The notes beneath the pieces are model-generated. The model did not search any database. It had not been told where the DNA came from and worked only from the letters and a program-made list of their open reading frames with translations. From DATELY01 sp035276085 (lineage in GTDB: Bacteria; Pseudomonadota; Gammaproteobacteria; Steroidobacterales; Steroidobacteraceae), in assembly GCA_035276085.1 (NCBI GenBank), contig DATELY010000179.1, positions 1 to 20,002 on the forward strand: 20,002 nucleotides of DNA, in the 5' to 3' direction. Position numbers and translations under genes: made by a program. Every line of letters starts with the position of its first letter. Positions within the stretch are counted from its first letter, which is position 1. Below are positions 13,785 through 20,002 of the stretch, one piece after another.

Positions 13785-15794
13785 CTAGAACTCCACCCGC
13801 ACACCCGCCCGCACTCCCCGTCCCGGTAACGGCACGATGTCCTTCAGTGCCGAGGTGTGTTGTCTCGCTTCCTCATCCAGCAGATTGTCGCCGTGTAAGA
13901 ACGCGAACACGTTGCCCTGCGCAAGCGGCCAGCGATAACTCGCATCGAGCGATACGAGTGTGTAGCCGTCGGTCGGAAGCTCGTCGTTCGCGACGCGATC
14001 CTGTTTGGCATAGCGCATGACTTCCAGGCCGAGGTGCAACGCATCCAGGTCGTAATCGATACCGGCACCGAGGCGGTACGGCGGCATCGATGGGAGATCG
14101 CCCCCGCTGCGCACTTCGCCGCGCAGGTAATCGCCCAGGAGCCGCAGCATCAGATCGCCCGTTCGCACGGCGCGCACAGGCACGTCGAGCTCGCCTTCGA
14201 AACCATAGAGGTTCACTCCCTCCTGGCGGTACGCGAAGACGGGCAGGCCTTCTTCGGCATCGACGGTGCCGGTCGGCGCTACGAAGATGTAGTTGTCGTA
14301 GCGGTTGAAGTAGGTGCCAAGGTTCCAGGCCATGCGCTCGTCGCTATGACGCAGACCGAGATCCACCGTATAGCCCTTCTCCTTGTCGAGATCGACGGAG
14401 CCCAGCTCGATCCGGCCGAGCGCGCCGTGCACGCCATCGGCATACAGCTCGGTGGCTTGTGGATGGCGTTCGGTCCGCGTCACGTTGAGCGATAGCGTGT
14501 CGTTTGCGCTCCAGTGCCATAGCGTCCCGAGGGCGACGTTCAGCGCGTTTGCGTCATAGTCCGGCAGGTCGTTCACGTTGATCTGCTGACGATCCAGTCG
14601 CGCGCCGCCTTGCAACGTCCAGGCGCCGAAGTCGCGCTCCTCGAATGCAAATACACCGAGCGTCTTCGTGATCGATGGCGGCACGAACGCCTCCTCGCCG
14701 ATCGCCTCGAAATCCTGCCGCGAGTTCTGCATTCCCACCGTGCCGCGCCAACCATCGCTCAGCACATGGTCCGCGGTTGCACGCACTTCATATGCCTTGT
14801 TGTTGAACAACGTGCCAGGCACGCCGGGCGCTTCGAACTCGGTGTGCGTGTAGTCGTTGTAGCCAGCACGCAGCTTCAGCGTCTTGAACGGGCCGTCAGC
14901 CAGTTGCAGTTGGCCTTTCAAATCGAAGCGGTCCTGCTTCATCTTGATGAAGGCTTCCTCTTCAGCCGGCAGGTCGTATTGCGAATCCGCGTGGTTGTAG
15001 CCGAGACCAATGGAGCCCGTCGTGCCGAAGTAAGTTGCGCCCGCGCTGCTGCCCCAGCTCTCGCTGGCGCTGTTCGGCACGCGTCCGTCGCCGTCAGGTA
15101 GCGCGGCACCGGCTGCCTCCAGTTGCGCTCGCAATCGGTCCGACACCTGCGCGCCAGGGATGCGGACGTCATCCGTTTCGCGGCGATAACCGTCCAGGTG
15201 CAACAGCAGCCCACCGAGCTTGCCATTCACTTGCCCCACGCCGGTCCGCTCATCCAGTGCCGAGTCGCCGCGCATCTCCATCGTGGCGCTGAACGGATCC
15301 TGCGGCAGTGAATCGGGCAGACGCGCGCCGACGACGTTCACCGCGCCACCCGCGCCGCCACTGCCGTACAGCAAGGCCGCCGGTCCGCGCAGTACCTCGA
15401 TGCGATGAGCGAGCGAGGGTTCGAGCATGACGGCGTGATCGTCGCTCACGCTCGAGGCATCCATCGACCCGAGGCCATCGTCCAGCATCTGCACGCGATA
15501 GCCGCTCAGCCCGCGGATCACGGGCCGGCTCGCGACGGGGCCGTAATAGGTGGACGTGACGCCGGGCTGACCCGACACCGTCTCGCCCAGGCTTGCGCTC
15601 ACGTTGCGTTGCAGATCTTCACCTGCAAGCACGCTGACGGGTTGCGCCGTTTCCAGCGGATTCGTCGACAGCGGTGTGCCGGTGACGATGACGGTTTCCA
15701 ACGATTCATGCGGCTGATTTTCCGCCGCGGACACGACCAAAGAAGAGCTTGCGACGTAGGCCGCAGGCACGAGCAATAATAAACGCGACACCAT
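13785..15794 (-). CDS. ZnuD-like TonB-dependent receptor
   Basis: A 669-residue TonB-dependent receptor. The signal peptide is MVSRLLLLVPAAYVASSSLV with cleavage near VSAA, then a TonB box at LETVIVTG (32-39). The plug contains LGETVSGQPGVTSTYYGP, SRPVIRGLSGYRVQMLDDG, SSVSDDHAVMLEPSLAHRI and EVLRGPAALLYGSGGAGGAVN. This combination is characteristic of the ZnuD-like group (zinc/haem uptake in Neisseria and relatives). The barrel ends in RVEF with the expected C-terminal Phe. No His-rich extracellular loop like that of neisserial ZnuD is seen, so zinc as substrate is inferred from family and neighbours. ATG at 15794 is preferred over the upstream in-frame ATG at 15854 because AGGAG lies 9 nt before it and the signal peptide starts there. 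It follows the DUF2946 gene by 88 nt and is probably cotranscribed. Confidence 0.92.
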   Translation of the reverse strand: MVSRLLLLVPAAYVASSSLVVSAAENQPHESLETVIVTGTPLSTNPLETAQPVSVLAGEDLQRNVSASLGETVSGQPGVTSTYYGPVASRPVIRGLSGYRVQMLDDGLGSMDASSVSDDHAVMLEPSLAHRIEVLRGPAALLYGSGGAGGAVNVVGARLPDSLPQDPFSATMEMRGDSALDERTGVGQVNGKLGGLLLHLDGYRRETDDVRIPGAQVSDRLRAQLEAAGAALPDGDGRVPNSASESWGSSAGATYFGTTGSIGLGYNHADSQYDLPAEEEAFIKMKQDRFDLKGQLQLADGPFKTLKLRAGYNDYTHTEFEAPGVPGTLFNNKAYEVRATADHVLSDGWRGTVGMQNSRQDFEAIGEEAFVPPSITKTLGVFAFEERDFGAWTLQGGARLDRQQINVNDLPDYDANALNVALGTLWHWSANDTLSLNVTRTERHPQATELYADGVHGALGRIELGSVDLDKEKGYTVDLGLRHSDERMAWNLGTYFNRYDNYIFVAPTGTVDAEEGLPVFAYRQEGVNLYGFEGELDVPVRAVRTGDLMLRLLGDYLRGEVRSGGDLPSMPPYRLGAGIDYDLDALHLGLEVMRYAKQDRVANDELPTDGYTLVSLDASYRWPLAQGNVFAFLHGDNLLDEEARQHTSALKDIVPLPGRGVRAGVRVEF

Positions 15795-15824
15795 GGGAAC
15801 ACGCTCCTGTACGAATGCATGACA

Positions 15825-15848
15825 CGGACGCACTTGCGAGTGCGTCCG
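15825..15848 (-). repeat. Strong hairpin in the DUF2946 to ZnuD-like intercistronic region
   Basis: CGGACGCACT and AGTGCGTCCG form a perfect 10-bp stem around a 4-nt loop. On the minus-strand transcript it lies about 16 nt upstream of the AGGAG ribosome-binding site of the receptor gene. It could protect a processed receptor mRNA or modulate its translation, and a protein-binding role is also possible. There is no T-run, so it is unlikely to be a simple intrinsic terminator. Confidence 0.65.
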
Positions 15849-15868
15849 GAACATCGAGCCGGGGAAAT

Positions 15869-15883
15869 GCGCCGCTGCGGCGC
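15869..15883 (-). repeat. Palindrome abutting the DUF2946 stop codon
   Basis: GCGCCGC T GCGGCGC is a perfect 15-base palindrome whose last base lies in the TAG stop of the DUF2946 gene. With the 10-bp hairpin about 20 nt further on, it makes a tandem of two stem-loops between the two genes. Confidence 0.5.
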
Positions 15884-16212
15884 TAGCTCACACGCGGTGG
15901 ACCGCGTGCTTCGTACAGGTGAAGAAAGAGGCCGGCGGGACGCGCGCGATCCACAGGCAATGCGGTCCACGACACGACCTTGGGTGGGGCAATCAGCTGC
16001 GGCGCGCTCGGTGCCGACGCAAGCCGATCGAACTGCACGCATAGACCGCAGTGCAGGGCATCGTCGCCGCGGTTGCCATCCGGCTTGTGCAGATGCGAGG
16101 CGTGCGCGATGCCGGCGAACAGCATCGCAATCACCATCCACGGCAACAGACGTTGCGACAGCCCTCGCAGGTGTCGGAACGCAGTCAGCGGATGGAAACC
16201 GGGGTTTTGCAC
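15883..16212 (-). CDS. DUF2946 family membrane protein, possible metal binding
   Basis: A 109-residue protein with one hydrophobic segment (about 22-36, LLPWMVIAMLFAGIA), acting as signal peptide or anchor. A His/Cys-containing segment follows: HASHLHK, then ALHCGLCVQFDRL (H37, H40, H42, H54, C55, C58). The short conserved CxxCxQFDRL block and a Pro-rich C-terminal part fit DUF2946, a family of unknown function that, from general knowledge, is often found beside metal-related TonB receptors. The histidines and cysteines suggest metal binding, which is inference. The start used is GTG at 16212; no good ribosome-binding site is visible and a later start (ATG at 16137) is possible. It is followed on the same strand by the ZnuD-like receptor. 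Confidence 0.75.
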   Translation of the reverse strand: MQNPGFHPLTAFRHLRGLSQRLLPWMVIAMLFAGIAHASHLHKPDGNRGDDALHCGLCVQFDRLASAPSAPQLIAPPKVVSWTALPVDRARPAGLFLHLYEARGPPRVS

Positions 16213-16416
16213 GGTGGCGAGGCAAACAGCGTAGGCAGGACCAGGACGGCTACAGATTAACCGGATCGCGTCGCGTTGAGTAAGCAGATATTGCGAAGCT
16301 CGGCGCGCAGCGAGAGCCGCTGCACCTGGCAGCCCGTCGATTGCAATAAAAACTGTGCGATCCGTCCCGGTCCACGCATGCGGACGTCAATGTGCAACGC
16401 CACATGACCGATTGCT

Positions 16417-16435
16417 ATTTCACTATATATGAAAT
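16417..16435. promoter_or_regulatory. AT-rich inverted repeat upstream of the PilZ gene
   Basis: ATTTCA, 7 nt (CTATATA), then TGAAAT form a perfect 6-bp inverted repeat in an AT-rich patch within GC-rich DNA. It lies 13 nt upstream of the GTG start chosen for the PilZ gene and includes a TATATA stretch. It may be a promoter core or an operator overlapping it. The rest of the 236-nt divergent space to the DUF2946 gene shows no other clear site; the ATTGCAAT palindrome near 16340 is too short to interpret. Confidence 0.4.
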
Positions 16436-16448
16436 GCAGGGAGTGCCT

Positions 16449-17390
16449 GTGTCGCGCAACCCTCTGGACAAGAACGCCATCGTAGTCGGCAAACCGCTGC
16501 CCTTCTCGATTTATGGCGCTGACAACATGCTGCTTCTTGCACAAGGCGAACTCGTCAAGAGCGAGGCCATGCGCAACGCGCTCCTGCGAGGCGGTGCTTA
16601 CTGCAATCGCAAGGACTCGGGCGGATTGGGCGGGGGAAACTCGGCTGCATCTCAACGGGAGGAGACAGCGGGCGAAGTCGCCACGCCGTTGGACAAGTTC
16701 ATGCGCGAGCACGCCATCGCGCTCGCGAAGCCGCGATCGAACCTGCGCATGTCGCGGGAAGATGGCAGCGAGAGCTACCCGACGCGCATCATCGGCATGC
16801 ACGATCGCAACAGCTTGATCCTTGCCGCGCCGTTACGTCCGGACCGGACGTTCGTGCCCGTGTTCGATCGCCAGACGTGGTTCTTCCGCGCGCTCTACCA
16901 CACGACAGCGATCCGGTTTCAAGCCGTTGTGTTGAAGGCGGCGTTCGAGCCGTTCCCCCACCTGCATATCGAGGTGCCGCGCACGATCGAGCGCAAGCTC
17001 GTGCGCGGTGCGCCGCGCGTGCCCGTCTGCTGGCGCGTCAACCTCGTCGAGCCGGCCAATACCCCTGCGGCGATCGTGGATCTGAGTGTGGGTGGCGCAC
17101 GCATCGCAGTGAATGCCGATGTCGTATTCGAGCAGCATCAGCGCGTGCGCTTCACGGCGAATGTGGCGGTTCATCAACGCTCCATCGCCCTGGATCTCTC
17201 TGCCACGGTGCTGCCGCGCGAAGCCAGTGAAGAAGGGATTGCCGATGTGATGTTCCACCGGCTGCAATTCGAGCCCTTGGACGATCTTGCCCTGCTGGCG
17301 CTCGAAGCCCACGTCAACAGTCAGCTCGCCAGCGACGCCGACAGCTTCTGGCGGCTGGTGGCGCTGGGGTCGAGGCACGAGATGGTCTGA
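16449..17390 (+). CDS. PilZ domain protein with YcgR-like N-terminal region
   Basis: A 313-residue cytoplasmic protein predicted to bind cyclic di-GMP. The PilZ signature is complete: RKLVR at 182-186 (RxxxR) and DLSVGG at 211-216 (DxSxxG). The preceding region (about 85-175, with RIIGMHDRNSLILAAPL) resembles the YcgR-type N-terminal beta domain. Before it lies a further short domain (MSRNPLDKNAIVVGKPLPFS to about residue 52), separated by a Gly/Ser/Glu-rich linker at about 56-78. GTG at 16449 is chosen because AGGGAG lies 5 nt upstream; the frame also has ATG at 16404 and 16434. YcgR proteins act as flagellar brakes, but no motility gene is nearby, so the target is unknown. It is followed on the same strand by a small gene, 64 nt on. 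Confidence 0.87.
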   Translation: MSRNPLDKNAIVVGKPLPFSIYGADNMLLLAQGELVKSEAMRNALLRGGAYCNRKDSGGLGGGNSAASQREETAGEVATPLDKFMREHAIALAKPRSNLRMSREDGSESYPTRIIGMHDRNSLILAAPLRPDRTFVPVFDRQTWFFRALYHTTAIRFQAVVLKAAFEPFPHLHIEVPRTIERKLVRGAPRVPVCWRVNLVEPANTPAAIVDLSVGGARIAVNADVVFEQHQRVRFTANVAVHQRSIALDLSATVLPREASEEGIADVMFHRLQFEPLDDLALLALEAHVNSQLASDADSFWRLVALGSRHEMV

Positions 17391-17454
17391 ATTCGGTCAA
17401 CCACGAGTCGTAAACCGTTCGCGAAACGCGGAACCCCAAGAGGACTGCCACATT

Positions 17455-17793
17455 GTGCAAGGTACTTCCCTCGCGAGTACCGCAGTCGTGAGTCCCACAC
17501 CGAGTTTCGAGATCCGCACGCACGCTCATGAGTTCCAGGGCGTGAACGAAACGGTCATCGAGCTGGTCGAGAACGAGCTCGATGTCGTTGCCTTCGTGCA
17601 CCGAGAGGAACTGGCGCGGCCGTTCGCCTATGCACCCGACATGCTCGAGCTCTTACGCCGCGTAGCGGCGGGGGAAGATTGCGCGGGAGAAGCGGCGGAG
17701 CTCGTTGCAGACATCGACGCCCTCAGTCCCCTCCCCTGCGATAGCGGGGGAGGGTTAGGGTGGGGGAGTTCGATACAGCGATGCGCTCGATAA
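17455..17793 (+). CDS. Small protein of unknown function with repeat-derived C-terminus
   Basis: A 112-residue protein that I do not recognise. The central part (FEIRTHAHEFQGVNETVIEL, VENELDVVAFVHREELARPF, APDMLELLRRVAAGEDCAGE) reads like a compact acidic soluble protein, and its codon use resembles real genes of this window. The start is taken as GTG at 17455, with AGAGGA 10 nt upstream. From about residue 91 on (LSPLPCDSGGGLGWGSSIQRCAR) the sequence is encoded by a GC-rich hairpin repeat and looks like a tail acquired when the original stop was lost or displaced. It may be cotranscribed with the PilZ gene. It could also be a non-functional frame, which lowers confidence. Confidence 0.55.
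   Translation: MQGTSLASTAVVSPTPSFEIRTHAHEFQGVNETVIELVENELDVVAFVHREELARPFAYAPDMLELLRRVAAGEDCAGEAAELVADIDALSPLPCDSGGGLGWGSSIQRCAR
17728..17766 (+). repeat. GC-rich hairpin repeat, copy 4, inside a coding frame
   Basis: CCCCTCCCCTGCGATAGCG then GGGGAGGGTTAGGGTGGGGGAG is the GGGTTAGGG subtype of the family, as in copy 2. It lies within the last third of the small gene and is read through in frame. Copies 4 and 5 face away from each other with 30 nt between. Confidence 0.7.
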
Positions 17794-17795
17794 GT

Positions 17796-17887
17796 GCCCC
17801 CATCCTGTCCTGGCGCGCCACTTCCTCCGGTCGTTCCCCCGCTGCCGCAAGGGAAGGGACGCACAAACGACTATCGAAGCAATCGTT
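17796..17887 (-). repeat. GC-rich hairpin repeat, copy 5, with 23-nt insertion
   Basis: Read on the plus strand it matches the inverse of copy 3 from GTGCCCCCATCCTGTCC through GGGAAGGGACGCA and on to TCGAAGCAATCGTT. The match is interrupted by 23 extra bases at 17811-17833 (starting TGGCGCGCCA), which copy 3 lacks. It fills the gap between the small gene and the stop of the DUF4168 gene, and its stem could terminate transcription from both sides. Confidence 0.7.
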
Positions 17888-17888
17888 A

Positions 17889-18410
17889 CTACGGTTGCGT
17901 CGCAGGTGCCGCGGGCTCCGTTGGGCCCGTATGCTCCTGCACCTTGGCTGCAACGCGCGAACGGATGCTGTCATCCGCTGCCATCGTTTCCACGATGCGA
18001 TTGAACTCGTTCACATCGAGTCCGTTGCGCTCTACCGCAGCGATCATCTGCGACTCCGCGTTGGCCTTCACGGCCTCGGCTTTCGCCGGGTCGCTGGCAG
18101 ATTGCAATTGCGCCGAGGCATTACGCTGGATGGAAGCCACCTCCACATAGGCCGTGGCGAACTGATCGATCTTCTTATCGTCGATCGGCGCAGCCGTGGC
18201 CGTTCCGGGAGCCGCTGCGCTGGCGCTCGCGTCCGATTCCGCTGTCGCCGGATCGGCGGGCGCGTTGTTCTGCAACGGTGGTGTCGGCTCGGCGGTCGCT
18301 TCAGGCGCGGAGGGTTGCGGTGCAGCTTCGTCCACTTGCGCGAACACGGCGGGCGCTCCGCTCAAACCGGCGGTGATCGCAAAGGCAAGCAGGTGATTGC
18401 GGATGCTCAT
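17889..18410 (-). CDS. DUF4168 family exported protein
   Basis: A 173-residue protein with a signal peptide (MSIRNHLLAFAITAGLSGAP, cleavage after VFA). An Ala/Pro/Thr-rich low-complexity linker (about 28-75) follows. The C-terminal domain starts at KKIDQFATAYVEVASIQ and has a second part with NGLDVNEFNRIVETMAADD and IRSRVAAKVQ. These repeated helical motifs match DUF4168, a family of small periplasmic or secreted proteins of unknown function. ATG at 18410 has GAGGT 4-5 nt upstream, better than the start at 18449. It lies 156 nt downstream of the TonB-like gene on the same strand; an imperfect TGTGT/ACACA repeat (18432-18450) sits just upstream of the gene, so it may have its own promoter. Confidence 0.85.
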   Translation of the reverse strand: MSIRNHLLAFAITAGLSGAPAVFAQVDEAAPQPSAPEATAEPTPPLQNNAPADPATAESDASASAAAPGTATAAPIDDKKIDQFATAYVEVASIQRNASAQLQSASDPAKAEAVKANAESQMIAAVERNGLDVNEFNRIVETMAADDSIRSRVAAKVQEHTGPTEPAAPATQP

Positions 18411-18566
18411 ATGAACCTCGTCGTGCGGAAGTGTGTTTGCGCAATACACAGGAAGAGGCGAGGTTCCGAAAGCGCGGATTTTCAGCGGGATTCGTCGCTA
18501 ATGGCAGACGAAATAGCGCGCGATGTCGTGGGCAATCCTACAGTGCGTGTGGAATTCGGTACGCCG

Positions 18567-19859
18567 CTACTTCTTGAATTCCAGGCGCACGTCGACGACG
18601 TCGAAATCCTTGCGTCCACTGCTCGGGCGCGGCTCATAGCGCCACTTACGCACGGCCGACAGCGCTGCGCGATCGAACAACACGGGCACGCTCGCCTGCT
18701 TCACGTGTGCATTGACGACAGAACCGTTCGGCGCGATCGACAGAGTGACATCGACCCAGCCGCTGTCCTGTGTCCGCCTGGCTTCAGCGGGAAACTCCGG
18801 CTCGACGAATCTGATGCGTCGGCGCAGCTGCGCTGCCGTCAACGGTTGTTTGGGATTCTGCAGCGCAGTCCGCACTGTGCCATCGGCGCTTTCCAGCTCG
18901 GCGCTGTTGAATCCCAGTGAGCGCGCGTGATTGAGCAGCTTCGCCGCGTGCTCGAAGTTCTCCTGGTAGATGGCCGTGCGCGCATTGGCAACGAGCCGCG
19001 TGCCGAGTGCATCGAGTGCGCGTTGATATGCCTGCGAGCGCCGATCGATGCGGGCGAGTTGTTGCAGATAGTCAGTCGCGCTATCGCGCAGCGGCTCCAT
19101 CAAGTGATTGGCTTGCGTGCGCTGGAGCACGAGCTGCAGCAACTCGTCCTTGCGACCGCCTTGCTGCTGCGCCTCCAACTTGTTCTGCAAGGCGTCGACG
19201 TCGCGAGAGGGCGCTGCTGTCTTCGATGTCGGTGATGTTGGTTTGGCGGTCGGTGCCTTCGCTGTCATGGGAACCGGTGCCACGCGTGGCACCGGGATCA
19301 TCTCCTGCCTCGCGAGCAGGACGAGTCGTTCTTGTTGTTGACGCAGCAGCGCTTCGACGCGCGGCAGCTGCGGATGTGCCGGTCGTACGCGACGAATGCT
19401 TTCGATCGCCACGGCGGCATCGGCGAGCTTGTCGCGGGGGATCAGCGCTTCTGCGTCCGCAAGCACGCGACTCGCGATGCGGTCGATGCCCTCACGCGCT
19501 GCGCGGTTGTTCGGGTCCAGGGCGAGGACGAGCTCGTAATAATGAATGGCACTGGCATCCGCCGGCTCGATGTAGTGGCGATCGATGAGTGCCTGCTGGG
19601 CGTCCGACAGATGCGCCGCGATCGTCGGCTCCACCGCTGTCGGCGTTGAACGCTCATACATGACGCCCGAGACTCCGAGGCCCACCGCGATCACAGCGGC
19701 TACGAATGCCGTCCAGGTGGGGCGGGAAGACGTCCTGGCCGCGAGCCACGTGCGCACGGACGCGGCTTCGCGACCGGCCGCTCGGGCTTCCTTCGATCCT
19801 AGAGGTGAGTAAGGCGGCTGGTCATCCCAGCCCGCGCCCACCTCAGGGATGCTTGCCAT
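18567..19859 (-). CDS. TonB-family energy transducer with helical middle region
   Basis: A 430-residue protein anchored in the inner membrane by one segment (about 48-68, PTWTAFVAAVIAVGLGVSGV). The N-terminal 47 residues are cytoplasmic. The periplasmic part has a TPR-like helical region (about 80-190, including SAIHYYELVLALDPNNRAAREG). A Pro/Lys/Thr-rich stretch (about 208-235), a Gln/Leu-rich coiled coil and further helices follow. At the end is a TonB C-terminal domain (about 340-430): FVEPEFPAEARR, GWVDVTLSIAPNGSVVNAHV, AALSAVRKWRYEP. TonB couples proton-motive force to outer-membrane receptors. The large helical insert is unusual for classical TonB (about 240 residues), so a different role is possible. 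ATG at 19859 has GGGAGG 7 nt upstream; the frame stays open to 19973. Nothing else is recognisable in the last 140 nt of the window. Confidence 0.85.
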   Translation of the reverse strand: MASIPEVGAGWDDQPPYSPLGSKEARAAGREAASVRTWLAARTSSRPTWTAFVAAVIAVGLGVSGVMYERSTPTAVEPTIAAHLSDAQQALIDRHYIEPADASAIHYYELVLALDPNNRAAREGIDRIASRVLADAEALIPRDKLADAAVAIESIRRVRPAHPQLPRVEALLRQQQERLVLLARQEMIPVPRVAPVPMTAKAPTAKPTSPTSKTAAPSRDVDALQNKLEAQQQGGRKDELLQLVLQRTQANHLMEPLRDSATDYLQQLARIDRRSQAYQRALDALGTRLVANARTAIYQENFEHAAKLLNHARSLGFNSAELESADGTVRTALQNPKQPLTAAQLRRRIRFVEPEFPAEARRTQDSGWVDVTLSIAPNGSVVNAHVKQASVPVLFDRAALSAVRKWRYEPRPSSGRKDFDVVDVRLEFKK

Positions 19860-20002
19860 GAACGCTGCCTCCCACGCCTGCGCACGACGCCTTTTCTGAC
19901 CGCCTGCCGCCCGATAAGAGACGCCCGCCGCGCGCCCGGCGAAATCCGCGCAAACCGCACGGTGCATAGCCAAACCAACGCTTGAAGACCTGCAGATCGT
20001 TC

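Noticed and set aside
16213..16448. Search for a Zur-type box upstream of DUF2946
   Set aside because: No site resembling the known TGTTATA-type palindrome could be seen by eye; the only good inverted repeat here is nearer the PilZ gene.
18432..18450. TGTGT/ACACA inverted repeat upstream of the DUF4168 gene
   Set aside because: Only the 5-bp outer arms match; the centre is asymmetric, so it is too weak to list as an operator.
17760..18920. Plus-strand open frame of nearly 390 codons
   Set aside because: It runs through the repeat element and then antisense through the DUF4168 and TonB-family genes; no recognisable domain.

Overview
The window looks like an accessory or envelope-function region of a high-GC Gram-negative chromosome. 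Three TonB-dependent outer-membrane receptors, a TonB-type energy transducer, a YfiR protein, a ZntB/CorA transporter and DUF3187, DUF4168 and DUF2946 proteins together point to a gammaproteobacterium. Something near Steroidobacterales, Nevskiales or Xanthomonadales is my inference; no rRNA or marker gene is present to settle it. I found no tRNA, rRNA, CRISPR array, phage gene or transposase.

Layout: (1) 138-1823, minus strand, an MFS exporter with a C-terminal extension. (2) 2020-9559, minus strand, an apparent four-gene operon transcribed in the order receptor A, receptor B, YfiR, hybrid histidine kinase. Junctions within the B-YfiR-kinase part are 5 nt and a TAATG overlap. (3) 9742-10572, plus strand, a P-loop kinase of the glycerate-kinase type, divergent from the receptor operon. 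(4) 10600-12286, minus strand, a small secreted protein and a DUF3187 outer-membrane protein. (5) 12409-13512, plus strand, a ZntB/CorA-like metal transporter, convergent with (6) 13785-16212, minus strand, DUF2946 followed by a ZnuD-like receptor. (7) 16449-17793, plus strand, a PilZ protein and a small unknown protein, convergent with (8) 17889-19859, minus strand, a TonB-family protein followed by a DUF4168 protein.

The most interesting assembly is region 2. Two length-matched paralogous receptors sit upstream of a periplasmic YfiR protein and a hybrid kinase whose periplasmic sensor resembles CHASE8, the domain family YfiR is known to control in YfiN. The layout suggests a surface-to-cytoplasm signalling module in which a receptor replaces YfiB and a phosphorelay kinase replaces the diguanylate cyclase. 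Regions 5 and 6 group a zinc-type channel, a ZnuD-like receptor and a His/Cys-containing DUF2946 protein, suggesting zinc (or similar metal) handling.

A dispersed GC-rich hairpin repeat family occupies both clear convergent gene junctions (about 13.5-13.8 kb and 17.7-17.9 kb), with a degenerate relative at 10.53-10.58 kb. In two unrelated genes the repeat also encodes the C-terminal tail. Several strong palindromes lie in intergenic regions and are listed individually.
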